The notes: generated by a model not told the origin, from the letters alone. DNA of 36,375 nucleotides from Candidatus Uhrbacteria bacterium RIFOXYC2_FULL_47_19 (GCA_001791745.1 MGFG01000033.1:1-36375); one strand, 5' to 3'. Positions 22,702 through 31,379 are shown, counted from the stretch's first letter. A program made the numbers and translations.

Positions 22702-23235
22702 GTGGTTGGTTCGACTAGTAAGGTCAAGATTTCTGCAATCGAAAAATCTTTGTACTGGTTGAATCCTATCGATCAGTGCGTACTGATCAAACTCGTCTTC
22801 GACGAGATCGTCTCGACCGTCAATCCGCAGCCGCTTGGTCTGGAGGAGGGGGTGCGTGGTGCTTTGCATCGGGCGCTGTTTGCTCAGATGCGGAATCCGG
22901 GAGAGAGCGTACTGGCTATCGGCATCGAGAATTTTGTTGACCAGGAATTTCCGGATCCGTCTTGGTTTGATCGGGCGGCTATTTGTTGCCTTGGACCGGA
23001 TCGACTGATGGAAGTGGTCATCACCGAAGGGGTATTGATCCCCAACAACATCATGGAAGCGGTATACCGTTATGCCCAACAAAAGACTGTTGGTCAATTG
23101 CTTTGTCAGCAATACCCCTCCGTCGATCCGCACGATCCACATATTTTTTTGACAAGAAGCTTAAAAAGCAGAGAAGGTTGTTTGATTCTCAAGTTGGTTC
23201 CAATTTTAGAGCGAATGTTGAGGATTATGATCTGA
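22702..23235 (+). CDS. inosine/xanthosine triphosphatase-like protein (DUF84, YjjX family)
   Basis: 178 residues. VVGSTSKVKISAIEKSL is the hallmark N-terminus of the DUF84/YjjX non-canonical purine NTPases. Further family features are the AIGIENFVDQ stretch and the closing IFLTRSLKSR...LVPILERML. The enzyme hydrolyses ITP and XTP, guarding nucleic acids against deaminated purines. The GTG at 22702 lies within the first beta strand (LTIVVGST), and no Shine-Dalgarno precedes it. Translation may start at CTG 22693, be coupled to the short upstream ORF, or the gene may carry a nonsense mutation. A terminator follows. Confidence 0.75.
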   Translation: MVGSTSKVKISAIEKSLYWLNPIDQCVLIKLVFDEIVSTVNPQPLGLEEGVRGALHRALFAQMRNPGESVLAIGIENFVDQEFPDPSWFDRAAICCLGPDRLMEVVITEGVLIPNNIMEAVYRYAQQKTVGQLLCQQYPSVDPHDPHIFLTRSLKSREGCLILKLVPILERMLRIMI

Positions 23236-23265
23236 ACCATTCTTTTCGTCTCTTCGTCGATCATT

Positions 23266-23291
23266 AGCTCCGTGTCTTGCGGAGCTCTTTT
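23266..23291 (+). terminator. terminator of the DUF84 gene
   Basis: AGCTCCG/CGGAGCT, 7 perfect pairs and a 7-nt loop, then CTTTTT. Confidence 0.8.
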
Positions 23292-23347
23292 TATTGCTAA
23301 AAAAGTCTTTAGTGTTGGCAGTTGCATTTAAAAGTTAGTGCTCTCTA

Positions 23348-23373
23348 TAAAAAAGGACCGCTCGGGGCGGTCC
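23348..23373 (-). terminator. terminator of the HAD phosphatase gene
   Basis: GGACCGC/GCGGTCC stem with a 5-nt loop, T-run on the minus strand (plus-strand A-run 23348-23354). Confidence 0.8.
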
Positions 23374-23409
23374 GGAGTTCGTATTCGGCTGTCGTCTGAT
23401 GTTTTTCGG

Positions 23410-24192
23410 TCAACGGACGACCGGACTTAGGGCCTGCTCTAGTGCTGCTGTTGTGGCGTCTTGGCCGCAGAAGGTGTGCTGCCCGTCCTCCAAATCTAGG
23501 CTGACCAAAATTGTGTCCCCGTCTTCGATGACGATCGGACAATTATTCTGACGCGCCCAATTACTCAGTTCCTGGTCCGGATTGAAGGCAAGTGGTTGCT
23601 CCACCAAAGATAGCATTGGAATGTCGGTATAGGAGTTTCCGATTCCGATCGATCCTTCCAGGGTAAGGGTCGGATCCGTTTTCAGAATCTGATCGAGAAC
23701 GTCGCCCTTGTTTTGAGATGGCACATCCAGCTGTCGTCCGGTGTAGCGTCCGTGTCGGTTCACTTCGAAACTGGTACAGAAACAGCCATTGAAACGCAGG
23801 TTTTCAGTTAGTGGTCGTGCCATTTCCTCCGGACTGCCGGTGATGGCCAGACAGAAATGAGTCAGCCGGAGTTGTTGCAGCAGAGCCATTGTGAACCGTG
23901 AGTATTTCTTGTAGACATCGTCGACGACATATCGTCTTGCCAGCGTTTTGATGTCCTTTTGACACTGTCCTCGCAGTCCGAGCAATAGCAGTCTGACCAC
24001 CATTCTCTCCCATTGACGAGGAGGTAACTGTTCCTTCCTGGTGAGTAGACGGAGAGCTATGGAGTTTAGACTACCGCCCAACAGTTGTTGTTGAGCTAAC
24101 TGCTCTAATAACCTAGCGCCCACATTATCCAAGATGACCGTGTCGTCCAGGTCGAACACTGCGACTGGCATTCTTTCTATTGCGGTCTCCAT
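23410..24192 (-). CDS. HAD-superfamily (IB-type, SerB-like) phosphatase
   Basis: 260 residues with the four HAD motifs: I FDLDDTVI (nucleophile and acid/base Asp), II ITGS, III a Lys in SQNKGD and IV IGNSYTDIPML. The helical cap between motifs I and II is of the HAD-IB type, as in phosphoserine phosphatases and related lipid or sugar phosphatases. The substrate is not determinable. A Shine-Dalgarno (AGAGGTGAT) precedes the ATG. Transcribed alone, with its own terminator. Confidence 0.85.
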   Translation of the reverse strand: METAIERMPVAVFDLDDTVILDNVGARLLEQLAQQQLLGGSLNSIALRLLTRKEQLPPRQWERMVVRLLLLGLRGQCQKDIKTLARRYVVDDVYKKYSRFTMALLQQLRLTHFCLAITGSPEEMARPLTENLRFNGCFCTSFEVNRHGRYTGRQLDVPSQNKGDVLDQILKTDPTLTLEGSIGIGNSYTDIPMLSLVEQPLAFNPDQELSNWARQNNCPIVIEDGDTILVSLDLEDGQHTFCGQDATTAALEQALSPVVR

Positions 24193-24340
24193 GTCATCAC
24201 CTCTTTTCTAATGCAATGGTTTTTTGTATTGATTTGGGATTGTTTAAAGAACCAGATATTTTTTTGTAGCTTACCTATCGTCGGACGTCAAGGTTAAGGA
24301 TTTCTCTGATTTAGATTCGGCTAGTACTGTCCGTCCGTAG

Positions 24341-24352
24341 TATAATTCAGAC
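24341..24352 (+). promoter_or_regulatory. -10 box predicting a leaderless glycosidase mRNA
   Basis: Perfect TATAAT (24341-24346) exactly 6 nt before the ATG, so transcription should begin at or next to the start codon. No clear -35. Confidence 0.55.
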
Positions 24353-25423
24353 ATGACTAAGTTTCGCGGACAGAGAAGTAACTATCGAGGAAGATTTCGA
24401 CACTATCGTCTTGGTGGTGATACACCACGGCACGTTATTTTTATGTTGTTGGCCGTGTTGATTGTGGCCGCAGTTTTGTATCTGTCTAAGATGGTGGTCG
24501 ATAATTTATTATCGAGTGATCATGACGTGCTTTTAGGCGCGACCTTTTCCAAGAAGTACGCTCAAGAGTTGGGGTTGGATTGGCGAACTACTTATTTGGC
24601 TTCACTTGATGATTTGGGAGTGAAAGCTTTACGGTTGCCAGTTTATTGGGATGATATCGAGCCATCGTTCGGTAAGTTTGATTTTAGTGATGTTGATTGG
24701 CAGTTGGCCGAGGCACGGAAGCGTGGGGTCAGGGTGATTTTGGCCGTCGGGATGAAGTTGCCGCGTTGGCCGGAATGTCATGTGCCGACTTGGGCCGTTG
24801 AATTGGATGAGGAAGTACTCAAGGAACGAACTCTGCAGATGTTGCGTAAGGTAGTAACGCACTTCTCGACCTCGACTGATTTTTTCGCTTGGCAGGTTGA
24901 GAACGAGCCACTTTTTCCGTATGGCGAGTGTCCGGAGGCAGATATTAAATTATTGCAGCGAGAGATAGCAGTCGTACGGTCAGCTGATTCGCGTCCAGTG
25001 ATTATTACCGAGAGTGGTGAGCTGTCGGATTGGGTGCGTTCGGCTATACTCTCTGATCGTTTGGGTATCAGTACTTACCGTTCGGTTTGGAATCGTTATG
25101 TTGGACATTTCTTTTGGCCAACTACACCACGCTGGTATTCCGGCCGCATCGCTGCGGTGTCTGGGTTAGTCGACGAGGTGTTTGTTTCTGAGCTACAAGC
25201 CGAACCGTGGGCGCCGGGTCCGATTGTTTGGACCGATGTCGATTATCAGTTGACGCTGATGAATCCCGAACGGCTGCGCAGTAACGTATCTTTTGTCCGG
25301 CGTATGGGTGTGACCGAAGCGTATTTGTGGGGCATTGAGTGGTGGTACTGGCTTAAAGAGCAGGGGAGGCCAGAGATGTGGGAGACTGGGCAGGAGTTGT
25401 TCTCGCCGTCGGCGAGTGAATAA
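24353..25423 (+). CDS. membrane-anchored (beta/alpha)8-barrel glycoside hydrolase
   Basis: 356 residues: basic N-terminus, one membrane segment (about 29-50) and an extracytoplasmic TIM-barrel of the clan GH-A kind. Visible landmarks are LRLPVYWDDIEPSFGKFDFS, a hallmark of GH5/GH42-like barrels, then QVENEPLF with the acid/base Glu in NEP (about E175) and EVFVSELQAEPW with the likely nucleophile Glu (E270 or E274). The substrate is unknown; it probably trims glycans at the cell surface. It stands alone between a leaderless promoter and a terminator, at the edge of the glycan-synthesis region. Confidence 0.82.
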   Translation: MTKFRGQRSNYRGRFRHYRLGGDTPRHVIFMLLAVLIVAAVLYLSKMVVDNLLSSDHDVLLGATFSKKYAQELGLDWRTTYLASLDDLGVKALRLPVYWDDIEPSFGKFDFSDVDWQLAEARKRGVRVILAVGMKLPRWPECHVPTWAVELDEEVLKERTLQMLRKVVTHFSTSTDFFAWQVENEPLFPYGECPEADIKLLQREIAVVRSADSRPVIITESGELSDWVRSAILSDRLGISTYRSVWNRYVGHFFWPTTPRWYSGRIAAVSGLVDEVFVSELQAEPWAPGPIVWTDVDYQLTLMNPERLRSNVSFVRRMGVTEAYLWGIEWWYWLKEQGRPEMWETGQELFSPSASE

Positions 25424-25451
25424 TATTCGGGTTTTTGTAATTCGTAATACG

Positions 25452-25483
25452 AACGGCGATCTAAATAGATCGTCGTTTTTTGT
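25452..25483 (+). terminator. terminator of the glycosidase gene
   Basis: AACGGCGATCT/AGATCGTCGTT, 11 pairs with one G-T, loop AAAT, followed by a T-run. Confidence 0.8.
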
Positions 25484-25486
25484 TGC

Positions 25487-26007
25487 TTGCTAAACCCGGG
25501 CCGAGACACGGGATTCCTTATTGTTAGACTTTTACTTCTGGGTCCCGGATACTGCTCGCTACACTCGCAGTTCCGGGACGACAACAGGAATAATGTTCAG
25601 TTCGCAGTTTCGGGACGACAAAAGGAATAATGTTCAGTTCGCAGTTCCGGGACGACAGTATTTTTTGTTATCTCAATTCTTCTTATGTTTTTGTCATCCT
25701 TACTTTTTATTTTGTCATCTTAAAACCTCGAGCCTTTTTAACATGTCATCCCGGAAATTGCGTCAGCAATTATCCGGGATCCAGAAGCTAATCCCGATCT
25801 CTTTACTTCTGGGTCCCTGATACCGTTCGACTCGCTTCGCTCGCTCACGGTTCCGGGACGACAGTATTTTTTGTTATCTCAATTCTTCTTATGAATCTGT
25901 CATCCTATACATAAAAATATGTCATCCCTACTTTTTAATCTATCATCCCGAAAGGCCGAGCAAAGCGAGGTCTATCCGGGATCCAGAATCTAACCCCGAT
26001 CTTTTTT
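25487..26007. repeat. mosaic palindromic repeat cluster I
   Basis: About 520 bp without a gene, made of interspersed copies of GTCATCCCGG / CCGGGATGAC-type palindromes, CTTCTGGGTCCCGGAT blocks and 36-37-bp tandem units (GACGACAAAAGGAATAATGT...). 25539-25687 is the mirror image of 33886-34034 (149 bp, 3 mismatches by eye). Such families are dispersed REP or MITE-like repeats; ORFs read through them are artefacts. Confidence 0.85.
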
Positions 26008-26225
26008 GCGGGACGATCCCGACGTGGCAATCTCGGAGGCGGCCGGGCTCGGTCCGGAGCCCGCGGCGACGGCCGGTCGTCGAGAGTTAGGGCGGACCGC
26101 CGCCGGAGCGGGCCGACCCGTGCCGCGCGGGACCGTCCCGCAGGGGGTCCGGGGCGTGAGCCCCGTCCTTCCGCGGAGCGGAGCCGGGGGTCTGAGGGAC
26201 TGGAACTCCCCCGGGTTGAAGAAAG
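26008..26225. other. very GC-rich hairpin block
   Basis: About 220 bp of strongly GC-rich DNA in an AT-richer context. Perfect hairpins are GGGCTC/GAGCCC (26045-26062), GCGGGAC-C-GTCCCGC (26127-26141) and GGGGC-GTGA-GCCCC (26151-26164) with a GNRA-type loop. The reported ORFs of both strands are Pro/Arg/Gly composition artefacts. It could be a structured RNA or a mobile GC-rich repeat. Confidence 0.5.
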
Positions 26226-26260
26226 GAGTCTTGGTGACAGGCACTCCGTACAATATCGGG

Positions 26261-26289
26261 TTGCAAAGTAAGCCAAAATTAGGTATAAT
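26261..26289 (+). promoter_or_regulatory. promoter of the histidine kinase gene
   Basis: TTGCAA (26261-26266), 17 bp, perfect TATAAT (26284-26289). About 65 nt leader. Confidence 0.7.
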
Positions 26290-26359
26290 TTAAGTACATT
26301 TAGTCCGATATTGATCGGAAAGTCGCTAAAAAAATCAAAGACCATTTAACAATGAAGTC

Positions 26360-27430
26360 ATGAAAGAGGGTGAACTGAAACGAGAGCACGACTGGTTTAA
26401 AACAGTCTTAGACCTAATACAAGATGGTGTTTGCGTCACCAATCTTTCAGGACAGATTTTATTAGCCAATCATTCAGTAGTAGAAATGACTGGTCGTAGT
26501 CGAGAGGAATTGATTGACGCCAACGTCAGTCTTTTTTATTCGACCGACGAGCGTAAGACCGACATTGACGAACTCAGGAAAAATGAACCTGTACGAGAGG
26601 AAGTAGAGTTTCGTCGTTCTGATGGGAGTGTTTTACCCGTGCGAGTGACTTATAAATTGGTCAACCACATGGATGGTGTGGGTGAAGCATTGGTAGAAAC
26701 CTACGAGGATCTGACTGAATGTCGAGAGTTGGATCAAGTTAGAAATGAGTTTGTTTTCGTGGCTGCACACGAACTTAGGAATCCGGTCACAGCCATGAAA
26801 CTCCTTTTGGACATGTTCACCGATGACAAGCGTTTTGAAGTTGGCCCTATTGCCAAGGATTATGTTGAGAAGATGCAGGAGGCGACCAATAGGCTGATTC
26901 AATTAGTGGACGATTTGCTCGAGGTAGCCCGGACCGAATCTGGTCGGCTCAAAATTGAGCTGCAGCCGGTGAACGCAGTGGAGATGATCGATATGATTTT
27001 GGTTGAGGTCGGACCTTTAGCTGAACCTCATCAAATCACTTTTCGGCATGGGGGAAGTGTAGACGGTCCGTTAGTTATGTCCGACAGTGACAAATTAAAG
27101 GAGATTATCTCGAATCTGGTTTCGAATGCTATTAAATACAATCGAGTCGGTGGGACGGTTACTATTAGTCATGAACCAGATGGTAATGGTTTTTTGGTTG
27201 TGCATATTGCCGATACTGGCATTGGACTTGGACCGGACGATCAAAAGAAAGTCTTTACTAAATTTTGGCGTTCGGAGGAAGTGGCAGTACGGGCTCAGGC
27301 CGGCACTGGGTTGGGACTATTTATTGTTAAGGAGTTGGTTGAACGTATGGGTGGTCGGGTTTGGTTTGAATCTGAACTCGGGAAGGGGAGTACATTCAGT
27401 TTCTCATTGCCGTTAGTGAAGAGGGAGTAA
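26360..27430 (+). CDS. soluble PAS-domain sensor histidine kinase
   Basis: 356 residues with no membrane segment. A PAS domain (about 10-120; VLDLIQDGVCVTNLSGQI) is followed by a HisKA dimerisation helix with the phospho-acceptor His in AAHELRNPVTAMK, then a HATPase_c domain with N box NLVSNAIKYN, G1 DTGIGLG and G2 GTGLGLFIVKELVERMGG. It should autophosphorylate in response to a cytoplasmic signal sensed by PAS and pass the phosphate to a response regulator. No partner regulator is encoded next to it, so it is an orphan in this window. A promoter and a terminator frame it. Confidence 0.93.
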   Translation: MKEGELKREHDWFKTVLDLIQDGVCVTNLSGQILLANHSVVEMTGRSREELIDANVSLFYSTDERKTDIDELRKNEPVREEVEFRRSDGSVLPVRVTYKLVNHMDGVGEALVETYEDLTECRELDQVRNEFVFVAAHELRNPVTAMKLLLDMFTDDKRFEVGPIAKDYVEKMQEATNRLIQLVDDLLEVARTESGRLKIELQPVNAVEMIDMILVEVGPLAEPHQITFRHGGSVDGPLVMSDSDKLKEIISNLVSNAIKYNRVGGTVTISHEPDGNGFLVVHIADTGIGLGPDDQKKVFTKFWRSEEVAVRAQAGTGLGLFIVKELVERMGGRVWFESELGKGSTFSFSLPLVKRE

Positions 27431-27461
27431 TCGAGGTAATGATCGGTAATTTTAAGATAAT

Positions 27462-27494
27462 AAAATCTGGCGTTAACGACGTCCGATTTTTTTG
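27462..27494. terminator. terminator between the convergent kinase and C39 peptidase genes
   Basis: AAATCTGGCGT pairs with ACGTCCGATTT (one mismatch, one G-T) around TAACG, T-run on the plus strand and A-run on the other side, so it may serve both genes. Confidence 0.7.
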
Positions 27495-27523
27495 ATCTTC
27501 AATTATTGTTTTTACGGATGATT

Positions 27524-28465
27524 TCAGTTTTCGACTACAATCATCATTTTTTCACCGTGCGGCACATCGCCGCCATTCCAATCGTGAATCGCGTTCCAGA
27601 GTACGTCCGCATCGTAAACATAGTCCGCACCACGTCTAGTTCCTGGATCGTTGGTAATGATACGGTCGCCGTCGTAGCCCTTGATGAGCAGCATGTGGTA
27701 GAGCGGTCCACTATTTCGGAAATTCTGGTTACCGAGAGCTTTGCCATAGGCTGGTACTATGACCGGTTTGCCGGCAGCGACCATCGAAAGGATATCGTCT
27801 AGACTGTCGATTGGTATAGCTTCGGCCGAAGCTAGACCGAAATGTTCTCGAATCATTCGAGCTGTCTCTTCAGAGGTGGTATCTAGGTAGTAACCGAATG
27901 CTAGATCCTGCCAGGCGACTGCATCCATGATGCGTTCTTCAGCCTCGCTGGTAGTGATTTTCGCTTCGTCGGTGTAGTAGGCGGCTAGCATGATAGCTGT
28001 TGCTTCCTCGCAGGCCTCACCATGAAGGTTATCCCAATTAGCGGTCGGCGCTTGGATCATGAAGGGGACTCGAAGGTTGATCGAACTGGGTCGGGTCGTG
28101 GGTGTTTCTTTTGTTTCTATAACTTCCTCCAGTGGTTCCGGCTCGGGTTCGGGTTCTGTTTGTTCCTCGTCGCCAGCATCGTCGAGTTTAGCTGAATTAA
28201 TTTCGCTGATATTAGTATCAAGTTCGCTATTGGTCGTTAAGTCATCAGACTTTTGTTCATCAGTTTTGTCCTCGTTTAAAACGTCGATTGATGTAGGTTG
28301 TTCGAACTCAATCCGGCTGACCGGCTCGGGTATCGGTCCACGCTGCCAACTGCGATAGGCGTCGATCAGACTTCCTCTGAATACGTAGGCACCTCCGGCT
28401 GCGATCACAATTAGCCCAGCTATTATTAATATAATGATAGGTGTCTTCGTTTTTTTGATAGGCAT
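27524..28465 (-). CDS. membrane-anchored C39-like cysteine peptidase
   Basis: 313 residues: one N-terminal membrane segment (about 8-29), a long acidic Glu/Asp linker (about 55-125) and a C-terminal papain-like domain of the peptidase C39_2 type. Catalytic Cys is in GEACEEATAIMLAAYY, His in YHMLLIKGYD and Asp in TNDPGTRRG. These proteins are predicted surface peptidases; the substrate is unknown. It is convergent with the kinase gene and transcribed towards it. Confidence 0.85.
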   Translation of the reverse strand: MPIKKTKTPIIILIIAGLIVIAAGGAYVFRGSLIDAYRSWQRGPIPEPVSRIEFEQPTSIDVLNEDKTDEQKSDDLTTNSELDTNISEINSAKLDDAGDEEQTEPEPEPEPLEEVIETKETPTTRPSSINLRVPFMIQAPTANWDNLHGEACEEATAIMLAAYYTDEAKITTSEAEERIMDAVAWQDLAFGYYLDTTSEETARMIREHFGLASAEAIPIDSLDDILSMVAAGKPVIVPAYGKALGNQNFRNSGPLYHMLLIKGYDGDRIITNDPGTRRGADYVYDADVLWNAIHDWNGGDVPHGEKMMIVVEN

Positions 28466-28535
28466 GTCAGTTTGGTTCAGGTTTGGTCTTCTAAGAGTAG
28501 CATAATCGCTGTCAGTGCTTCATTGGACAAAGTTA

Positions 28536-28656
28536 AAGGGGGTCCGGCATCAACTGCACAACGTATTGCGCAGGAGCCGGACCCCCTTCAAGGAGGAGGA
28601 GCCCTTCTGTATACGGACGGGTGAGGAGTCCGTCCGTAGTAGCCCCTCTTGGGGGC
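28536..28656 (+). other. three consecutive strong hairpins, possible RNA
   Basis: AAGGGGGTCCGGC/GCCGGACCCCCTT (13 perfect pairs, 28536-28548/28576-28588), ACGGACGG/CCGTCCGT (8 pairs, 28613-28620/28630-28637) and GCCCC/GGGGC (28642-28646/28652-28656). They lie upstream of the GT-C gene but before its -10 box, so they are probably not in its mRNA. No known RNA family is recognised. Confidence 0.4.
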
Positions 28657-28746
28657 AACGTGGAAATCTATCACATGTTCGCTGGCCTGTCAAGGATCTA
28701 CCTTAGATCGCCTCGGTGTAGCGTAGGCCTTTCTGATTTCGACGAG

Positions 28747-28758
28747 TATACTTTATAT
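28747..28758 (+). promoter_or_regulatory. -10 box predicting a leaderless GT-C mRNA
   Basis: TATACT (28747-28752) exactly 6 nt before ATG 28759. Confidence 0.5.
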
Positions 28759-30405
28759 ATGAGAGTGTTTAAGCCATTTTTTAGACTTTTTGCCGGCCAT
28801 CCTTGGCGTCAAGGTGGGGCCGTTTTTGTCGTTGTAGCCGCACTCTATGGCTGGCTTCAGGCTCAGCTATCATTTCGAGACCCGGATTCCTTTTATCATG
28901 CCGGTCTAACTTTACTGACCGGACACCTAGGCCCGATTCGTGAGTTTCCTTGGTTGCCATTCACAACTTTATCTCAAGCCTTCGCTGATCAGCACTTCCT
29001 TTATCATTTATTACTCATTCCGTTTATTCATTTTTTTGATCCACTGTCCGGATTGAGGGTGGCGACCGTACTTTTGGGGGCGACGGCGGTGACGACTTTC
29101 TTTTTGATAACTCGTTTACTTCGATTACGTCATGGTTGGGCCTTTGCGTTAATACTGGCCACTTCGGCCGACTTAATGTTTCGATTGAATCTGGCTAAAG
29201 CTTCGGCGTTGGCGATCACGTTGCTACTTTTGGGATTTATCTGCGCACTTTTTGGTCGTCGTTGGTTGTTATTTTTAATCGCCTGGTTATATGTTTGGGC
29301 GCATGGTAGTTGGCCACTTTTGCCTTTTGCTGTCCTGGTCGTGGCAGTGGTCCAGTCATCTGTAATTTTCTTTAGAACACCTATTGATGTTCGGTTGTCA
29401 TCTCGTTTGAAGACAGCATTATATTCATCGGAATCCAGACAATCGTGGTTAGCTGCTGCCCTGACCAGTCTCGGCACTATTGGTGGACTAATAGTTAATC
29501 CGTTTTTTCCCGCTAATCTTGAGTTCTTTTGGTATCAAACAATTCAGGTTGCTTTGGTTGGTCTCGCCGATAAGGTCGACGTTGGTATCGAATGGTATCC
29601 ATATGCACTGTCGGATTTGATTCGGCAGAACGGTGTAGTTTTTGTTTTATTAGGTATCGTGATTGCTTTAGCAGTTGGAGTTTCGATTGTTGGACGTCGT
29701 GCTTGGCGATCGAAAGTAAGTGATTACGGACGTAATTTAGTCCCGTTGCTTACGGTCGGTGTGATTTCTTTCGCTTTGTTGGTGTTAACACTGAAGAGTC
29801 GTCGACATGTTGAGTTTTTGATTCCGTTTGCGTTGCTGCTGACAGCTATTGAGTTCGATCGATTGGTGCGTCGGGTGGACTTGCGTCGACTAATCTCACT
29901 TTTGTTTTCCAAAAAGAAAAGACTTGGTCAGGTTGTGGCTGGATACATTATTTTTACACTTTTATTTTTACCAATCCGTGACATCTTTCTAGTTTCCAAG
30001 TCATTGCGGACCAATACTTACAATTGGTCACGCTTCGCTGCGGTCGGTGATTGGATGCGCCTACATGTGCCCCCGGAGAGTGTGATTTTTAATGGTGATT
30101 GGGCTGATTTTCCGGTGCTCTTTTATCGTTTTCCCGAAGGACGCTACATTATTGGTCTGGACGCTGGTTTTTTGTATCTACATGATCAAGCACGGTACGA
30201 TGAATGGAGGTTGATTTCAGCTGGACAGGTTAGTGAGAATGTCGGGGAACGGATCGAGAAGTTTTTTGGTGCTCATTATGTGTTAGTGCGCCAGGATCAG
30301 GAGCCACTGTTGCAGTCAGTCGAGGCCGATTCGACGCTACTGCCGGTCTACGAGGATGACGAGGTGAGAGTCTTTATGAGGCTGGAGTCAGATTTTGACC
30401 TTTAG
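28759..30405 (+). CDS. GT-C-type multi-span membrane glycosyltransferase-like protein
   Basis: 548 residues with about 11-13 hydrophobic helices. The first loop contains FRDPDSFYHA, like the Asp-x-Asp and Tyr-x-His region of oligosaccharyltransferases of the STT3/PglB/AglB type, so transfer of a lipid-linked sugar or oligosaccharide on the outer face of the membrane is inferred. A C-terminal soluble part (about 450-548) begins DWMRLHVPPESVIFNGDWAD. The frame opens at 28621, but the ATG at 28759 has a -10 box 6 nt before it and the upstream part consists of the hairpin region, so 28759 is chosen. It shares the soluble-end style with 31379-33004. Confidence 0.8.
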   Translation: MRVFKPFFRLFAGHPWRQGGAVFVVVAALYGWLQAQLSFRDPDSFYHAGLTLLTGHLGPIREFPWLPFTTLSQAFADQHFLYHLLLIPFIHFFDPLSGLRVATVLLGATAVTTFFLITRLLRLRHGWAFALILATSADLMFRLNLAKASALAITLLLLGFICALFGRRWLLFLIAWLYVWAHGSWPLLPFAVLVVAVVQSSVIFFRTPIDVRLSSRLKTALYSSESRQSWLAAALTSLGTIGGLIVNPFFPANLEFFWYQTIQVALVGLADKVDVGIEWYPYALSDLIRQNGVVFVLLGIVIALAVGVSIVGRRAWRSKVSDYGRNLVPLLTVGVISFALLVLTLKSRRHVEFLIPFALLLTAIEFDRLVRRVDLRRLISLLFSKKKRLGQVVAGYIIFTLLFLPIRDIFLVSKSLRTNTYNWSRFAAVGDWMRLHVPPESVIFNGDWADFPVLFYRFPEGRYIIGLDAGFLYLHDQARYDEWRLISAGQVSENVGERIEKFFGAHYVLVRQDQEPLLQSVEADSTLLPVYEDDEVRVFMRLESDFDL

Positions 30406-30410
30406 TCTTT

Positions 30411-30664
30411 TAGAAAATTTTGTCATCTCCACCTTCTTTGTCATCCCGGGCCGAGACCTGGGATTCAGAACCCGATCTTTTTTACTTCTGGGTCCCGGAT
30501 AGCCGCTGTCGCGACTTCCGGGACGACAAAAGGAGGAGGTCCGGCTCAGAGTCAGGGACGACAAAGTGGAGCCGCCGGGACGACAAAAGGAGGAGGTCCG
30601 GCTCAGAGTCAGGGACGACAAAGTGGAGCCGCCGGGACGACAAAACACTTTAAAAATCAATTTT
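30411..30664. repeat. repeat cluster II with a 57-bp tandem duplication
   Basis: Palindromic CCGGGACGAC-type repeats as in clusters I and III. A 57-bp unit (CCGGGACGACAAAAGGAGGA...) occurs twice, exactly, at 30518-30574 and 30575-30631, followed by the start of a third copy. Fills the gap before the GT2 gene. Confidence 0.85.
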
Positions 30665-30668
30665 TGTC

Positions 30669-31379
30669 ATGCGAATCACTATTGCTTTACCAGTATTGAA
30701 CGAGGAAGCTGTACTGCTCGATTCAGTTGAGCGTGTGCTTGAGGCTGTGCGTAGTTTACTTCCGTCGGACATAGTGACTGTTGTGGTAGCGGATAATGGT
30801 TCAAGTGATCGTACAGCCGAAATCGGTCAGCAATTGGCGAACACGAAGCCGATGGTTCATTATCTTCGTCTCGAGGAGCGCGGTAAGGGATTAGCGGTAT
30901 TCGCTGCTTGGAATCAGGTACCGGCTGATGTTTATGTTTTTACGGATATCGACTTGGCGGCGGATTTATCGGCACTACCCGATTTAGTGAATGCAATTAG
31001 AGGTGGAGCCGGACTCTCGGTCGGCTCACGGTTTCATCCAGCCTCGACAGTTGAGCGGTCAGCTGGTCGTCAATTTTATTCGCTCGGCTACCGTAATTTG
31101 CTCAAGGCTACTTTTGGTACATCTGTGTCTGATGTTCCCTGCGGACTTAAGGCTGCTTCGGCTTCAGTTGTGGCCGAGATTGTACCGCAAGTGCGCGACC
31201 GTGGTTGGTTTTTCGATACCGAACTAGTAGTTAGATCCGAACGCGCCGGGTTCGAGGTACACGAGATTCCTGTTCGGTGGTGTGAAACGACGATTCCTGG
31301 TCGTGTTTCTAAGGTTAATGCACCCAAGTTAGCCGCCGAGTATTTTCGGCAGGTTTTGCGTTTGAAGCGAGAACTGTAA
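30669..31379 (+). CDS. GT2 glycosyltransferase, polyprenyl-phosphate-glucose synthase-like
   Basis: 236 residues of a GT-A fold: ITIALPVLNEEAVLLDSV (nucleotide-sugar entry), VVVADNGSSDRTAE, and the metal-binding DxD-like FTDIDLAADL. No membrane segments. It resembles DPG-synthase-type GT2 enzymes that load a hexose from a nucleotide sugar onto a polyprenyl phosphate on the inner leaflet. Its stop overlaps the next start (TAATG), so it is translationally coupled to the following GT-C-like membrane protein, a natural donor-acceptor pair. Confidence 0.88.
   Translation: MRITIALPVLNEEAVLLDSVERVLEAVRSLLPSDIVTVVVADNGSSDRTAEIGQQLANTKPMVHYLRLEERGKGLAVFAAWNQVPADVYVFTDIDLAADLSALPDLVNAIRGGAGLSVGSRFHPASTVERSAGRQFYSLGYRNLLKATFGTSVSDVPCGLKAASASVVAEIVPQVRDRGWFFDTELVVRSERAGFEVHEIPVRWCETTIPGRVSKVNAPKLAAEYFRQVLRLKREL

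Noticed and set aside
25246-26345. ORFs through repeat cluster I and the GC-rich block
   Set aside because: Low-complexity Pro/Arg/Gly or repeat translations without homologous start sites.
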